Shown piece after piece: positions 49,062 to 61,219 of a stretch of DNA of 64,000 nucleotides. The stretch is from Tetragonia tetragonoides (Eukaryota; Streptophyta; Magnoliopsida; Caryophyllales; Aizoaceae): contig CM076141.1 of NCBI GenBank assembly GCA_038025085.1, positions 15,564,001 through 15,628,000 on the forward strand. The letters run 5' to 3'. A model generated the notes under the pieces. The model searched no databases. It saw nothing but the letters and a program-made list of their open reading frames with translations, and was not told the origin of the DNA. The position numbers and the translations under genes were made by a program. Position 1 is the stretch's first letter. Each line of letters opens with the position of its first letter.

Positions 49062-50958
49062 ATGAAAATGGTGACTGAAACTCGATCATCTGCATCCAAG
49101 AAGTCCCTAGCTGAAAAATTGACAGCTGAAACATCACCTTCTTCCTCTCCCATCAAATCCTCCACCCCTGTCAACTCACGTGACATGCCTGTCAAGATGT
49201 CAGCTCGTAAGAAAACAGGACCTGTTGGTCCTTCCTCACCACCACCACCATCATCACCTAAACCCACTACCACTGAGCCACTGGGGAAGGATGATACTGA
49301 AAAGACAGGGATCTCAGTTTATTCTACCAAGAAGAAAACCAAGAAAAGTGCTTCCAACCGAGCTAGCGTCTCTGAGCTAGCTGAGTAGTTTGATGCGATT
49401 TTGGAGGAAGGAGCCGCAATTGGGGCCAAATACGTGAAGGAGAAAGGTGAGAAGGGAAAGAAAAATAAGGAGGGTGATGGGAAATCAAAAGGAGAGTCTG
49501 AGAGAGAGAAAAAGGAGAGTGAGGGAGGAGAGAAGCCTGAAACAAAGAACGCTGCTGCTCAGGAGGAACAAGGACCTGCTGTGGAATCACCTGTTCCACA
49601 GCTGGTCCCAAGAAATCCAAGAATTCCACTGCTGGGTCTTCAACAAAACAAGGTTTACCTCCAAATGACCCTGTCAAAGCCTCTGTCTCTTCTACTCCAC
49701 CCACCAAAAAGAGGAAGACAGTGGCTGAAAAAGTCTTGGACGCCACCCTCTGAGACACCCCTGTCAGAGGTTGCTGAGGCTTCTTCCCGCCTTACAAAAA
49801 GGAAGAAGTACTTAGTATTTATGCCCTCTGTCTCTACCTCTGTTGGCAACACTGGCAAGAAGAAGAAGATGAGGCAAGATGAGAATGACGCCAGGACTGC
49901 TCAAATCTTGTCAAGAAGGTGCATGCTAGGTAAAATTTGGTGTCTTGACTGGATGAAAGATAATGGGGTGGGGGAATTTATCACGAATGTCCTGTCTCAA
50001 GGGTGGGGTACTTATTTGACCACTAGGACTACTTTTCATTATGCTGAGTTCAAACAGTTCTATTTGAACTGTTAAGTGAAGAATGGAGTGGTCAGAAGTG
50101 AAGTTTTTGGGGTTCCCTTTAAATTCAATTGTTTCTGATTTAGGAAAAGTCCTGGGAATCCCCTGTGAAGACTTTGTTGAATGGGCTAGGGGTGGTGTCT
50201 GGCTTGAATATGATGGACTTGACCCCATAGCAATTGTGAGAAAGTATACCCGGAATATGAAGGAGGATGAGGCTAAAAGGGTCAAGGCTGTGGACCTTGT
50301 TCCTATGCACAAGTTGCACTTTGCACTTGTGTTTAGTACCCTGGTCCCTAGAGAGGAAGACAGGGAGTTTTGCTTATCATATGACATGAGCCTAATGGAC
50401 TTGGTTGAGAGGAGAGAGAAGGTGAATCTTCTTGCTGTCATGATTCACCATCTAACCTATGTCCTCAGTGCCAAGAAGATCACTCACTCCTTGTCTTATG
50501 GGTATGCTCTTACCTTGGTCTTCAAGCACTTTGGAGTGCCTCTCTCTGATGGGACATCTTCTACATCTGTGAATGAAGTGGATAAGCTTTATTTGAAGCA
50601 AACTGGCTTCAAGCTTGATGAAGAATGGCAAGAGGAGGAGAAAGAAGAGAAGGTTGATTCTGAGGAGAAACAGGGCCCAGAAGCTGTTTCTATGGAAGAG
50701 GCCAGCGTTAGTAGAGTTGCAATGTTCACTACCCTTCAAATGGTTGAGGCCAGGATCAATATTGTGACCTCTAAGCAAGCTGATCTGGCTCAAAGGGTTG
50801 CTGATCTTACGGATGCAGTGACAACGGCTGATCAGGCTCATCAAAGAAGTCATGATGAGCTTGTCAAGATGTTGAGGGATGGGTTTGAGGTTGAAACTGA
50901 CGAGACTGCTGCTGCCAACAATGACCCATCAGACCCTGTTCCTCCCCCTATTGTTTAA
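49062..50958 (+). pseudogene. Sirevirus post-pol (env-like position) ORF, broken
   Basis: A Ser/Lys/Pro-rich N-terminal part (49062-49388) is separated from the rest by a TAG at 49386-49388 in the same frame. The frame continues to about 49620, where one or two frameshifts occur (about 49620 and 49740). A globular part follows (CMLGKIWCLDWMKDNG at about 49920, then 50083-50958), ending in an acidic, probably coiled-coil tail (ARINIVTSKQADLAQRVADL at about 50750). Position and size match the extra ORF of Sireviruses that has been called env-like, and the globular part resembles plant transposon proteins of unknown function. No signal peptide or clear transmembrane segment is seen, so an envelope role is not supported here. 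Confidence 0.75.
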
Positions 50959-51679
50959 GCCTGTTTTCTTTCTTTTCTTTTCTTTCTTTTCTCTCTAGGC
51001 GTTGTTTATGCTGTAACAATGTCTTGCTTTTGTGACTATGATATATAAAACTAATTCTTTTGGTTTATGTGATTTGATTATTTTCTGAATGGCCTATATT
51101 AATAGATTGCTAGGTTTGAGCTACTAATTCTTGCATTTGTTTGCATACACTTAAACCCTGGAGGTGATGGTTGTGACATACTTGCTAAATTTTGCCTTAA
51201 CTTATCTCTAATTACATGTTTAAACAAATGTCCATGACACTTTTTGATGATGCCAAAAGGGGGAAGAGTGGTGTGCTTATGATTAAGTTTGATATGATCA
51301 TGTTTAGGTTTAGTCTATTCTCGTATCTTGTTAACCTATTCACTATGGATGGGTAGCACACAAATTTTTGATTTCTGCTCTAATGGTTTCTAGTTTGAAA
51401 TTGTGTTTCTTCTGGCTACTCTGATTCTCCAAAGTCTTGAAGTTGCAACTCTGATTGCAATGTTTTTCTCTGCAAAAGTCTCAATGTGATGGGTGATAAT
51501 GTTAAGTTGACGTTCTTGAAGACGAAGCTGTTAACCCTGTTCCTACTTACCCTGGTTCTTCTGGTTGGTTCACGGTAATGGTAAGTTAAGGTAAGCGCTT
51601 GAGTTAGTTTTGGATTTATTATGATTGGTATCTAGCACAGATAAGCACACTAGTTTGTCATCATCAAAAAGGGGGAATT
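50959..51679 (+). other. Sirevirus 3' non-coding region with two polypurine tracts
   Basis: The functional tract (aaaaagggggaa, 51666-51677) directly precedes the 3' LTR. A second, almost identical tract (caaaagggggaag) is at 51254-51266. Repeated polypurine tracts are a known Sirevirus trait. No coding frame. Confidence 0.75.
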
Positions 51680-53152
51680 TGTTGGATTCCTGATTTTGAT
51701 GACAACAAACATAGTGTCTTTATCTTTGTATGAACTAACTATGATGGCAGGTTTACTTCAGGATGCAAGAAGTTGTAATGCTCAAAGCATGATTGTTCAT
51801 GAAGATGCTTGGATCCTCACAAGACATGAAGACAATGTAATGTAGTTAAGTACGTTTGTCATTAGTCTTTATGTACTATGCTTGACTAGTTAGCAAGAGT
51901 CTAAATTGATCATGACAAGGGAACAAGGTTGTAGGACTGAGTGCATACGTCTACGAGTACAAGGGAGCATTCTTGTGAACCCTGTTCTCTATGACCAGCA
52001 CTGAAGTTTGAAGGAACCAAAGGGGAACAACGAGTTGGACCCCGTTCCTTCTAGCTGTGTATCTGGACGAGTTTGCATAATAACGTATTTATTATTTCTA
52101 ATGAATATTTGTGTATTATCTTTTTAGATCTTCACACAAATATTTTTCTGAAGAAATATAAATTATTTTGGAAAAATGAATATTGCAAAATCGTGTTTTA
52201 AACAGAAAAGTATTTTTATTTTGAAAAGATATTATCTTGGAAAATTATTTTACTTAATGACCAAGGTTTATACTGTTTAGGTAAGTAAATTATCTTTTGG
52301 GATATTTCTAATTATCTTTTAGAGATTATATTCTGATAAATCACTTGCTAGCTGGTCAAGATTTTCTGTTAAGGTATTTGGACGGTTCTAATGATATAGG
52401 TTGAGTTAAGGAAAGGTATTTGATCTTTACTTAAACTCTATCCTATATTTTGGTAAATATTATCTTTTATATTCTGAAAAGATTTAACCTAATTGGACTG
52501 AGCTTCTAGGCTGCCTATATAACGCGCCTGATAGGCTCAGTTGTAGGGTTAAGCCTTGCGTGCATTATTCAGATCAGAATCATTTGTGCAAAGTATTAAA
52601 TCGTCCAAACCAGATAAATCCTGTGCTCACAAGAACAACCTTGAACCCTGTTCCCTGTCCTGGTCAGTTTGAGTCTTGCTTAGATTGGTCATTGCATAAT
52701 AGGTTTTTTGTGGTCTTATTTTGCTTAGTATTGAAGCGTGTTATAGGACAAACAACCTGAAAATTTGTAATAGCTCTAGCTTAGTAACAAGCTTAGAGCT
52801 TTCCCTCAAGTCAGTGTGTGGCTTGGAGGGATTGACAACACATCAGTACGGTGTGTGGTGTTGTTAGGGTACCGTAACGTATCCTATTTTTGCTCTAGTT
52901 ATAAGAGAAGTAGTGTGACAAAATCCCAAATAACTGGGTCGTGGTTTTTACTTCTATTGAGCCTAGGAGGTTTTACACGTGAAAAAAGTCTTGTGTTATT
53001 TACATTTAGTCTTTTACCTTCTGTTCAGTTCACTGCATAGGAACAACGTCCATAACGTGTTCTCTACGTTGTTCTCAATGTCATAAAACGCGAGAAATCT
53101 GAGTCACTCTATTCACTCCCCCCCCCCCCTAGAGTAACTTAGGCACTCTTCA
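51680..53152 (+). repeat. 3' LTR of the Sirevirus
   Basis: 1473 bp, highly similar to 32044-33521, with the same poly-C run near the end (53118-53129). The similarity suggests a fairly recent insertion. Confidence 0.93.
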
Positions 53153-53157
53153 CATAG

Positions 53158-54108
53158 CAAAACTGGCCCAAATCGATTGCCGCGACATGGAAATCCGGTC
53201 CGAATTCAATCCGACTTCACAAAACAATTGACGCAAACGCAAAGAGACCCGACCTAACCCCAACAACTCAAGATACTTTTATAAGCATTGACAAAATCAC
53301 AATAATCATTTTGACAACAAATTCGAATGTGATTCAACCTGACCTGAAACCAAACCGAATATTTCATAAACCTATTACAACCCAATCTGAATATTCAAAT
53401 CGAAACCGACCCAAACGACCCGTTTACCAAATCTGGTTAAATTAGCTTCCTCGTGATTTTATATATATACGTTGCATTGAATCCGTTATTTTTGCATGTA
53501 CAATACATGGGATGCGAGTTAGGCCATGATCTCATCGGTACAATTAGTCGGTGTGTGGAAAGTAGGACTAGGACAACACGGTTTTCCTCAAAATGTTACA
53601 GCACAAACACGTTCTTTTCACTTCTCTAGGGTGATCTCAATAGCAATGTTAATCATAAAAATAGAAGTATAAAAACGTCTAACCCAGTACAAGTAAGCCA
53701 GTAGGAAGTGCAATTTCTAGCGTTTAGATAACGATCAAAGACACATAAATTATAGAAGTGATACTACAATGGCGTAATTTGACACTCAACTGTCACCTCC
53801 TTAGTTTTCTCACACCGCTTCTTTCCTCTTTCCCGCTCGCTCACCGAAAGCACTTGTGTTGTGAACAGACGAGTAACAAACTTTTTCCAGTTTTCCTCTG
53901 TTTCCACTTTCCTTTTTGTCTGAACAACTACACTAAAGTTCAAAAGTACATGACATCTTACTCTCGGTGGACAGTGGGCTACTCCAATATGAATGAATAT
54001 TCCTAACTTCTACATTCTTGACTCAAACTTTTGTAAGGTAGTTACCGTCATTAATTGTTCCCGCCATAATAAATGTAGCATTGCAGCACTTAAATGAATT
54101 AGAAGCAT
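53158..54108. other. Intergenic, decayed repeat
   Basis: 53160-53450 is rich in motifs such as gacccaaacgacccg and aaaccgac that resemble non-autonomous DNA-element ends, but boundaries were not found. The remainder shows no gene. Confidence 0.4.
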
Positions 54109-54111
54109 TAA

Positions 54112-54407
54112 GGACTCGTTTACTTTATTGCAATCAAATATAATGCAATGCAATTATTTTATAGTGTAAATGTGGGGTAAAAAGTGATAGGATGGGAAGA
54201 GAGGGATGAGAAAAATGGAGTTGATTGCATGATTCAATGTAATCACAATTGCTCAACTTTTCACATGTCATGATGATTACTTTGAATGGTGTAATCAATC
54301 TCACTTTTGTTATCTCCTTCCTCCTCCTCATTCCTTTTTCACCTCACATCTACTTTATAAAATAATTGCATTGCATTGCATTTAATTGCAAGCAAGTAAA
54401 CACCACC
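54112..54407. mobile_element. Tourist-like (PIF/Harbinger) MITE
   Basis: 296 bp with long inverted repeats: ggactcgtttact...atgcaatgcaattattttat on the left and its reverse form on the right, ending gtaaacaccacc. The 3-bp flanks taa (54109-54111 and 54408-54410) match the TAA/TTA target preference of PIF/Harbinger. Non-coding. Confidence 0.8.
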
Positions 54408-54410
54408 TAA

Positions 54411-55420
54411 GTGTGGATGATTATGGAAACAAAATCCGTAGTGTAATTTGGAGTAAAATGGGGTTACAAAATTTAGAAACGTAAAGGGTTAATTATCATG
54501 AATAGTAATCATTGTTTAGCTAAAATGTGACCCTTGATCCTTATTTCACGAAAAATTACGATAAAATCATCTTATACAAGTTTTTGTGTGGTTTGTAATA
54601 CGGAAAAAAAAAAAGGTGTAATATCCTATGAATTTTAAGTTTGTAACTTATGAAATACTATTGGATATACATGTAAAAGTAAGTTATCCCCTTTTAAGCA
54701 CGTGTGAGCTATCTTAATTGCTAAAACACTAACAAATAGGATGCCAAGAATTTAGGTTCAAAAGCCGTTACATCAACGTTGTTTTCGTTCCACCAAAACC
54801 AAATTGATAGAATGATAGTTCTAAGAATCCGATATGTGACATTCTTAATAAATATATAGATAAAAACAAAAGAAAAAAGAATCCTATAAGTGGGGATAGT
54901 GACATTGTGGCCTTGGCCTCAAAATGAGCTTGAAGATAAAAACAAGGCACTTGAAATTAAATTTCTCTAATATCAGCGAGTGGCTAATCTTTTAATTAAG
55001 TTTGAGGGTTCAAATATTGGAAATGAAAACACTCCTTATTTAAAGCATTTTACGCATTCATAAATCGGTCCTATGCGAACAAGATTAGCACCCGACACAA
55101 AAGTTCTAGGATCAACTTGGGGTCCAACCAAAAATAAGTAAATTACGCCCATACCCTCCAAAATCCAATTTCCCCGCCAAACCCCCTAACAATCCACAAA
55201 TAACACATGCCTCTTGGACCGCTTTCCCCCACCTAAAACAACAAACATAACATAACCCCTTTTCCCCCTCAAACCTAAGACAACAACACAACCCACATTT
55301 TCATCTCCACACTTTCCTCACTACAAAAAAAACACCCAATTTCCAATACAACATCATAAAAACACCCAAAAACCAAACAAAATCAAATCAAAACATAAAA
55401 TTTGGCAAAATTTAGGCAAA
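54411..55420. other. Intergenic, promoter side of the RING-H2 gene
   Basis: AT-rich; the last 200 bp are strongly C/A-rich on the plus strand, typical of a leader. No clear TATA box. Confidence 0.5.
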
Positions 55421-56089
55421 ATGGATTTAGGACATCAACAACATGCAATCTCAAAAGAAGACTCATCATCATCAGATCTTACACAAGGCTATGAGCTAAG
55501 TGGCAAAGTTATGTTAACTTCAGCTATCACCTTATTTGTCATTGTGCTCCTCGTCCTTATATTCCACTTATACAGCCGCTGGTTCCTCCACCGCCACCGT
55601 CGTCGTCTCTTCCTCAACCGCTCCGCCGCCATCCACCGTCTTTCTCTCTCCTCCTCCGCCGCCCACTGCGGCCACGATCCGGCTATCCTCACCTCCCTCC
55701 CCACCTTCGTTTACGCCGCCACGGACTCCGAACCGGACTGGACCGGTTCGAACCCGGTCGAGTGCGCGGTTTGTTTGTCGGAATTCGAGGTCGGCGACAC
55801 GGGTCGGGTTTTACCCATGTGTGGTCACAGCTTCCATGTTGATTGTATTGACCCCTAGTTCAAGAACCGGTCCACTTGTCCCCAATGTAGAACCATTGTT
55901 CGCCGGTTTGAACCGGGAGAGCGCCCGGTTCAGGTAATTGAACCCGGTTCTTCGATGATGCCATTGATGGAATGTCCAAGGAAATTACTGGAATTGGAGG
56001 GGATTATGGTGGAGAAAGTGAGTGGGTCGAATTCACGAGTTAATGATGAAAGTGAGGGTTTGTCGTTAAAGCGGTTTGGCAGTATTTAA
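55421..56089 (+). pseudogene. ATL-type RING-H2 E3 ubiquitin ligase with an in-frame stop
   Basis: One intronless frame of 222 codons plus stop with a single internal TAG at 55856-55858 (codon 146). Residues 29-50 form one membrane helix, followed by a basic stretch, the GHDPAI segment (a variant of the ATL GLD motif), then RING-H2: C115, C118, C134, H136, H139, C142. After the stop the same frame encodes the last Cys pair (codons 153 and 156) and a normal tail to TAA at 56087-56089. The stop lies where this family has its invariant Trp (one base from TGG), and the residue before it is Pro. As read, the product lacks the last zinc ligands and should not bind E2. It could be a pseudogene, an allele or a sequencing error. 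Confidence 0.9.
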
Positions 56090-57604
56090 TTAAAATTGAT
56101 GGTTCTGTCGTGTAAGGAATTGTAACGGAAATGTAATTGGGTAGGGTTTTTTTGTTTTTTGTTTACTATCCATCCGATCCGGTTGAATAGCTGCATGTTT
56201 TTGGGCGGTTTCCGGTTTGTATAGGCCAGGTTCTGTAACTTCTGTTAGTTGTTTTAAGGACCATGAAGACAATATCGATAAGGAAATTGTGATGTTATGT
56301 CTCGTGCGTGTGAATTATTTTATTCATTCTTGAGTTTTCTGCGCACCCAAAAAAAAATCTTATTCAGTTTTTTTTTAGTTATCTGGTGTTATGTGCAGTT
56401 TCACTTTGAAGCTGCAATTTGCATCCCAAATCAGAACATGACGCGCAAATTCTTGTAAAAGAAAAAATTAGAAGAAAAAAAAAAATCATTTCACCTTGTA
56501 AGTGCATATGTGTTATATTCTAATTGGGGGATGTAAATTGTAACCTTCAGAGTGAGGCTGCACATAATATCTCTCATTATCAAAAGCTAGTTTTATTCTA
56601 TATAAGAAAACACATAAAAAACATTAAAAAATAAAAACGAAATGCAAGTTTAACCGACAAAGGTCTACCCATTGTCCACCCTCGAAATGAGAAGTTCCTA
56701 CCTCTTAGTGACTTTTTCTACTTACCATCTTTAATAAATAAGATAAAAAAATATAGCGTCTGCATTGTTGTTGCTCTTGATGAAGCCCACGGGCCACGAC
56801 ATGGCCAGTGGGCTTGGTATGTAACCAAGGCGTTCAACTTCTTTTTTTTTCTAGTGTTTGCAAGTCAAATAGTGTCATGTTATGCCGTGTATGTCGGTGC
56901 CTAGGTACTAATTTGTTTTTCCTATAATTTGGCACACGCACGAACAATGGACTACTAGTTCGTGTCCCGTGCTATGTCGGTGTAGAGACGAGCCAAAGTT
57001 CTTGTAATGTGCTTCGCTTCGTGCTCCTTTAATTGGGCTCCGGCTTTGTTTCTTGACGTGTTATCTCGTACCATTATTCCAGCATTCCAAACACACAAGG
57101 ACGAGAAAAAAGTGTGACATGTGAGATTTGATGAATCTTATGTACTAGAGTATATGTTTGGCTTAAGAGAACCGGGAGAAATAATGGAGGAACAATTTGC
57201 TGGTATTCACAGACTCACAGTAGAAGTCTGATGAAGCAGTTCTTGACATCCTCTAATTCACCATGCATGGCTTATTGGCTTACAGATGAGGACATGACAT
57301 CAACTATTTTTACTGACAAGTTTATTTGACCAAATTGGATTCATTAGTGGACTGAATTACTATCGTCCAATCCATTTGATCTATGTATGTCCCTTCTATT
57401 ATTAGTTCGATACCTTGCTTCCTAGCTGTAATGTTTCAAGTACATGATCCATCTTTGTTTGTGAATGATTTTTAGTTAAATTAATCAATGATACTGAAGA
57501 TGTCACCTAATTTATTTTGATTTGGTTGTCATTTGTAAATGTAAACATCGTGTTAATTTATTTCTCATATATAGTCTATGTACTCATGTAGTAGTTATGA
57601 CTAT
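56090..57604. other. Intergenic
   Basis: No gene. 56160-56290 is likely the 3' flank of the RING-H2 gene. A region with cacgggccacgacatggcc (about 56788-56806) looks like repeat debris. Confidence 0.45.
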
Positions 57605-58372
57605 AACGTCTTGTTCTTCTCAACTGAATAGTGTGGACGGTGAGTAACAGAACGGAGCAGCGTAGAACGGAATGGAACACCGCGGATAATGAAAGAAAAT
57701 GTGAGACAAATGAATTACAGAATGCAAAATGAAACTGCACGAAACCGCGAAACGAAACAAAACTGAATGGAATGCACCATGTAGTCGACAAAAAGAATAG
57801 TGCCTAAGACTAAGATTAGAATGATTCCCTCATATAGGATTAAATCATTACCAATTAGGTTAAAATAAAAATTATTTTTAATAAGTGTGTCCACGTAGGC
57901 TCGGGATTTAACTGGTTGCGATTTTTATTATTTTTTTTGTATATGTTCACTTAGTTGCTATGGGCAATAGAGACTTCCTCAAGTAAGAATCGCGAGACCT
58001 AGGCTCTGCTCTTTTCGTTGTCTCTATGTTGCATCCCGGCCCGTTCTGTTCCGTTCCGCATTATGTACTTCATTTTGTTTCACATTTTATTTCATTATAC
58101 GCGCTGTTGTGTTTCGCGCCCTTCCGTTCCCCACCCCTCCCGCACCATTCGGTTGAAAAGGACATGGCCCTATAGCGACTTGCCATGTTCTTTCCATCGT
58201 CTCCATCTGCATTCCGGACCCGTTTCGCGTGGTTCATTCTGTATCATTCCGTTTCGCATTATACGTCATTTTATGTTACATTTTGTTTCATAATCCTCGG
58301 GTTTCACTTCGCTACATTACTTACCGTTCCGCACCATTCCATTGAAGAGAACAGGATGTTAAGATGAGCAAA
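57605..58372. repeat. Foldback-like repeat with one left and two right arms
   Basis: The left arm (57605-57660, tcttgttcttctcaactgaa...cggtgagtaa) matches, as an imperfect inverted copy, both the end at about 58320-58370 (cattccattgaagagaacagg) and an internal block at about 58140-58170 (cattcggttgaaaaggacatg). All arms contain degenerate gaacggaatg-type units. No target duplication was identified. A related sequence lies inside the MITE at 25220-26044. Confidence 0.5.
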
Positions 58373-58396
58373 GACGTCATCCTTATTGGTGACTAA

Positions 58397-59014
58397 TAGG
58401 GCTGGCCACGAGCTGAGCCGAGTCGAACACTGTCAAGCTTGGGTTTGGCTCATTTTAAAATTTCCGAACTCGAACTTGAGCCGAACTCGGTTCGAGCCAT
58501 AAAATTGATATCAAGCTTGGCTTGATTAAAAATTACCGAACTCGGACTTTTATAGAATTTGTCAATTCTTCTTTAATCTTTCAATAAAGGTAGAACATCT
58601 CTAATATTCCATGGTATGAAATCGCCAAATGATATGAAAATAATTTATAGTTCATTATCCTAATTGTTTATGGCTAACAAAGTTTGTTCACTCAATAAGA
58701 ATGCTAATTAATTCTACGAAAATAAAATTTGAAAAATTAAAATAACAAACAAAATAGAGATTTTATGAAAATTATTAGGAAAAACAAACATTAGTTATTT
58801 TAAATTATTTAAGAAATTAGAAAAAATGTACAATATGCGTGTTTGTTTGTGTCTCACGAGCTTTCGAGCCGAATACCATGAAGCTTGGGTTTGGTTCGTT
58901 TATTAAACGAGCCTAAATTTAAAGTTTGAGTTTGGTTTATTTACTAATCGAATCGAGCTTCTACCGAATCGAGTTCGAACAGTTCGCGAACAGTTTGATT
59001 TGTAGCCACCCCTA
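58397..59014. mobile_element. hAT-type MITE
   Basis: 618 bp beginning tagggctggccac and ending gtagccacccct-a (inverted ends), flanked by a perfect 8-bp duplication gtgactaa at 58389-58396 and 59015-59022. The arms carry gagcc / gctcg repeats. No transposase. It ends about 250 bp upstream of the epoxide hydrolase start codon, so it lies in that gene's promoter region. Confidence 0.88.
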
Positions 59015-59266
59015 GTGACTAAAGATCGAGAATGGTGATAGAAGAAACCCGTCCCCACTCCCAATCCAAAATCAAGAAAAATAACTCGTTTAAAAAAGCG
59101 ACTTTACTTAAAATAAGACGACATAAACTCAACTTAAAAAAGAAGAAAAACAACAAGAAAAGCAAATCAACAACCAAACCAGAGTAACTCAAGAGAGTAA
59201 GAAGTTGAGAACTCATCACAATAGATAGAAGAAAAGTGACAACAACCAACAACAACAACAACAAAA

Positions 59267-61188
59267 ATGGACAAAATCACTCACAGAACAGTCCCAGTAA
59301 ACGGCATAAACATGCACATAGCAGAATCAGGTACACCCACAAAAGACGGTCGCACAATCTTGTTCCTTCACGGATTCCCAGAACTCTGGTACTCGTGGCG
59401 TCACCAGCTCCTTTCTCTCTCCTCAAGTGGCTACCACGCAATAGCCCCAGACCTTCGTGGGTACGGTGACACAGACGCGCCACCTTCATCAGTCGCATAC
59501 ACCGTGTTCCACGTCGTAGGTGACCTCGTCGCACTCCTCGATTTGCTCGCTGTTGAACAAGTCTTCCTTGTGGGACATGACTGGGGTGCTATTATTGCTT
59601 GGAATTTCTCTGTCCTACGACCTGATAGGATTAAGGCGTTGGTCAATCTTAGTGTCCCGTTTATGCCGAGGAATCCTAGGATCAAGACTGTTCAAGGGCT
59701 GAGGTTCGCTTTTGGAGATGATTTTTACATCTGTCGATTTCAGGTTATTAAATTAAAAAATAATTTTTTTATAATGTGGGTTTTTAGTGATTTTGTTTTT
59801 TATTGATCAGAATTCAGAAACAGTATTGGAAATTATGGGTTTGTTTAAGTTTGGATTATATTCGTGTTCTGGATTTAAGGTACTGCTTTTTGTCACTTTC
59901 TATGTTTTGAGTGATTTGGTTTAAGTATTATCAGAAATAACTAAAATATATTGGTTTTTGGATATCTATTATTTAGTCAAAGTTTAAGTGTTTTGTTTCC
60001 TTCCCCTCAAAAAAAAAAATGTTTTGTTTCCTTTTGTAATTTTGTGTTTTGAGAAGTGTTTAGGTTGTTGATCAGGAAAATAGTGATAGTAATATGAATT
60101 GAGGGTTTGTTGGAACTCTATGCTTTTCTTTTCTTTTTTAATTTTTGGGTTATGTTCTTTTTCTGGGTTTACTAATGTTTCATGAGGTCTTTTAGGGGTA
60201 GAGAAAATGCCAATATGCCAGTGATTGTTTTGGGTATTTCATGAGTAATTTTGGAAGTTTTGATTCATAATTTCAGAGCATTTATTTGTTTCTAGTTTGG
60301 GTGGTAGGTGAAGTTGTTGTCAATGAGCAAAACTAGCTAGATTTGGTATGTTGTTATTCTGAGCATTTAAAGGTTGAAATTGAATGAGGGGTTGCTCTTT
60401 TTGTGGCTATAACAGTTTCTGTCATGGTAGAATGGGTATAAACTATAAAGGAGTCAACCTAGTTGATTAATCAAAACCATTAGAGGATTTAGTTAATTGC
60501 TTGGTCATTTTTATGCAGTTCTTGAAATTATTTATTGCTAATGTGACATGGTTAATTACGATCAAGCTGCCATTTTCGTTTCGGTGGTCCAGTACTCCAA
60601 TGGATCTGTGAATGTTAGAACTTTAGAGTAAGGAGGCACAGTCACAGAGTGAAAAGAAAGGAAACTGGAAAAAGAAAAGTCCACAGCTGCTGTGAGCTTT
60701 GTTCATTTGATTCACTGAAGTTTGTAGGTTAGTCATCAAGAAGAGTAAGAAGAATTAAGGGTTTGTTGGAGATCTTTGTTCGTTATTTTTGTTCAATTTT
60801 AAGTTATATTTTTGTTGTTTAAAAGTTTAGTTGGTAGGTGAAGTTACTGTCAATGAGCAAACTAGATCGATTTGGTATGTTGTTATTGTGAAATTGGATA
60901 CTGGTTGCTCTTTCTGTAGCTATAACAGTATCTGGGCATGCTGGAATGTGTATAAACAAATTCAACATAGTTGATTAATCAACTTGACTAGGAGCTTGGG
61001 TTAACCACTTGCTCATTTTTAGGCAACATCTGAAGTTTCTTTGTTGCTATTAATTACATGGTTAATCACTATCAAGCTGCCAATTTCATTTCAGTAGTCG
61101 ACTGAATGTTATAACTTCAGGGTGAGGATGCACAGAGTATCAACTTCTTATAAAAGTCTATAACCGAAACCGACCCCCCCCCCCTCCG

Positions 61189-61219
<31 letters not shown>

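Larger units (their letters stand above)
32044..53152 (+). mobile_element. Sirevirus-type Ty1/copia retrotransposon carrying a nested element
   Basis: LTRs at 32044-33521 and 51680-53152 are flanked by a perfect 5-bp target duplication catag (32039-32043 and 53153-53157). Without the nested insertion it is about 11.3 kb. The order is gag with two CCHC zinc knuckles, protease, integrase, RT, RNase H, then a separate ORF of about 1.9 kb and a non-coding tail with repeated polypurine tracts. That architecture (large gag, post-pol ORF, multiple polypurine tracts) is known for Sireviruses such as SIRE1. pol has many stops, so the copy is inactive. A gag-only LTR element sits at 33544-43338, just behind the primer-binding site. 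Confidence 0.93.

Noticed and set aside
52560..53040. ORFs in the right Sirevirus LTR, and the matching one in the left LTR (33218-33403)
   Set aside because: LTR sequence; frames not preserved between the two LTRs.
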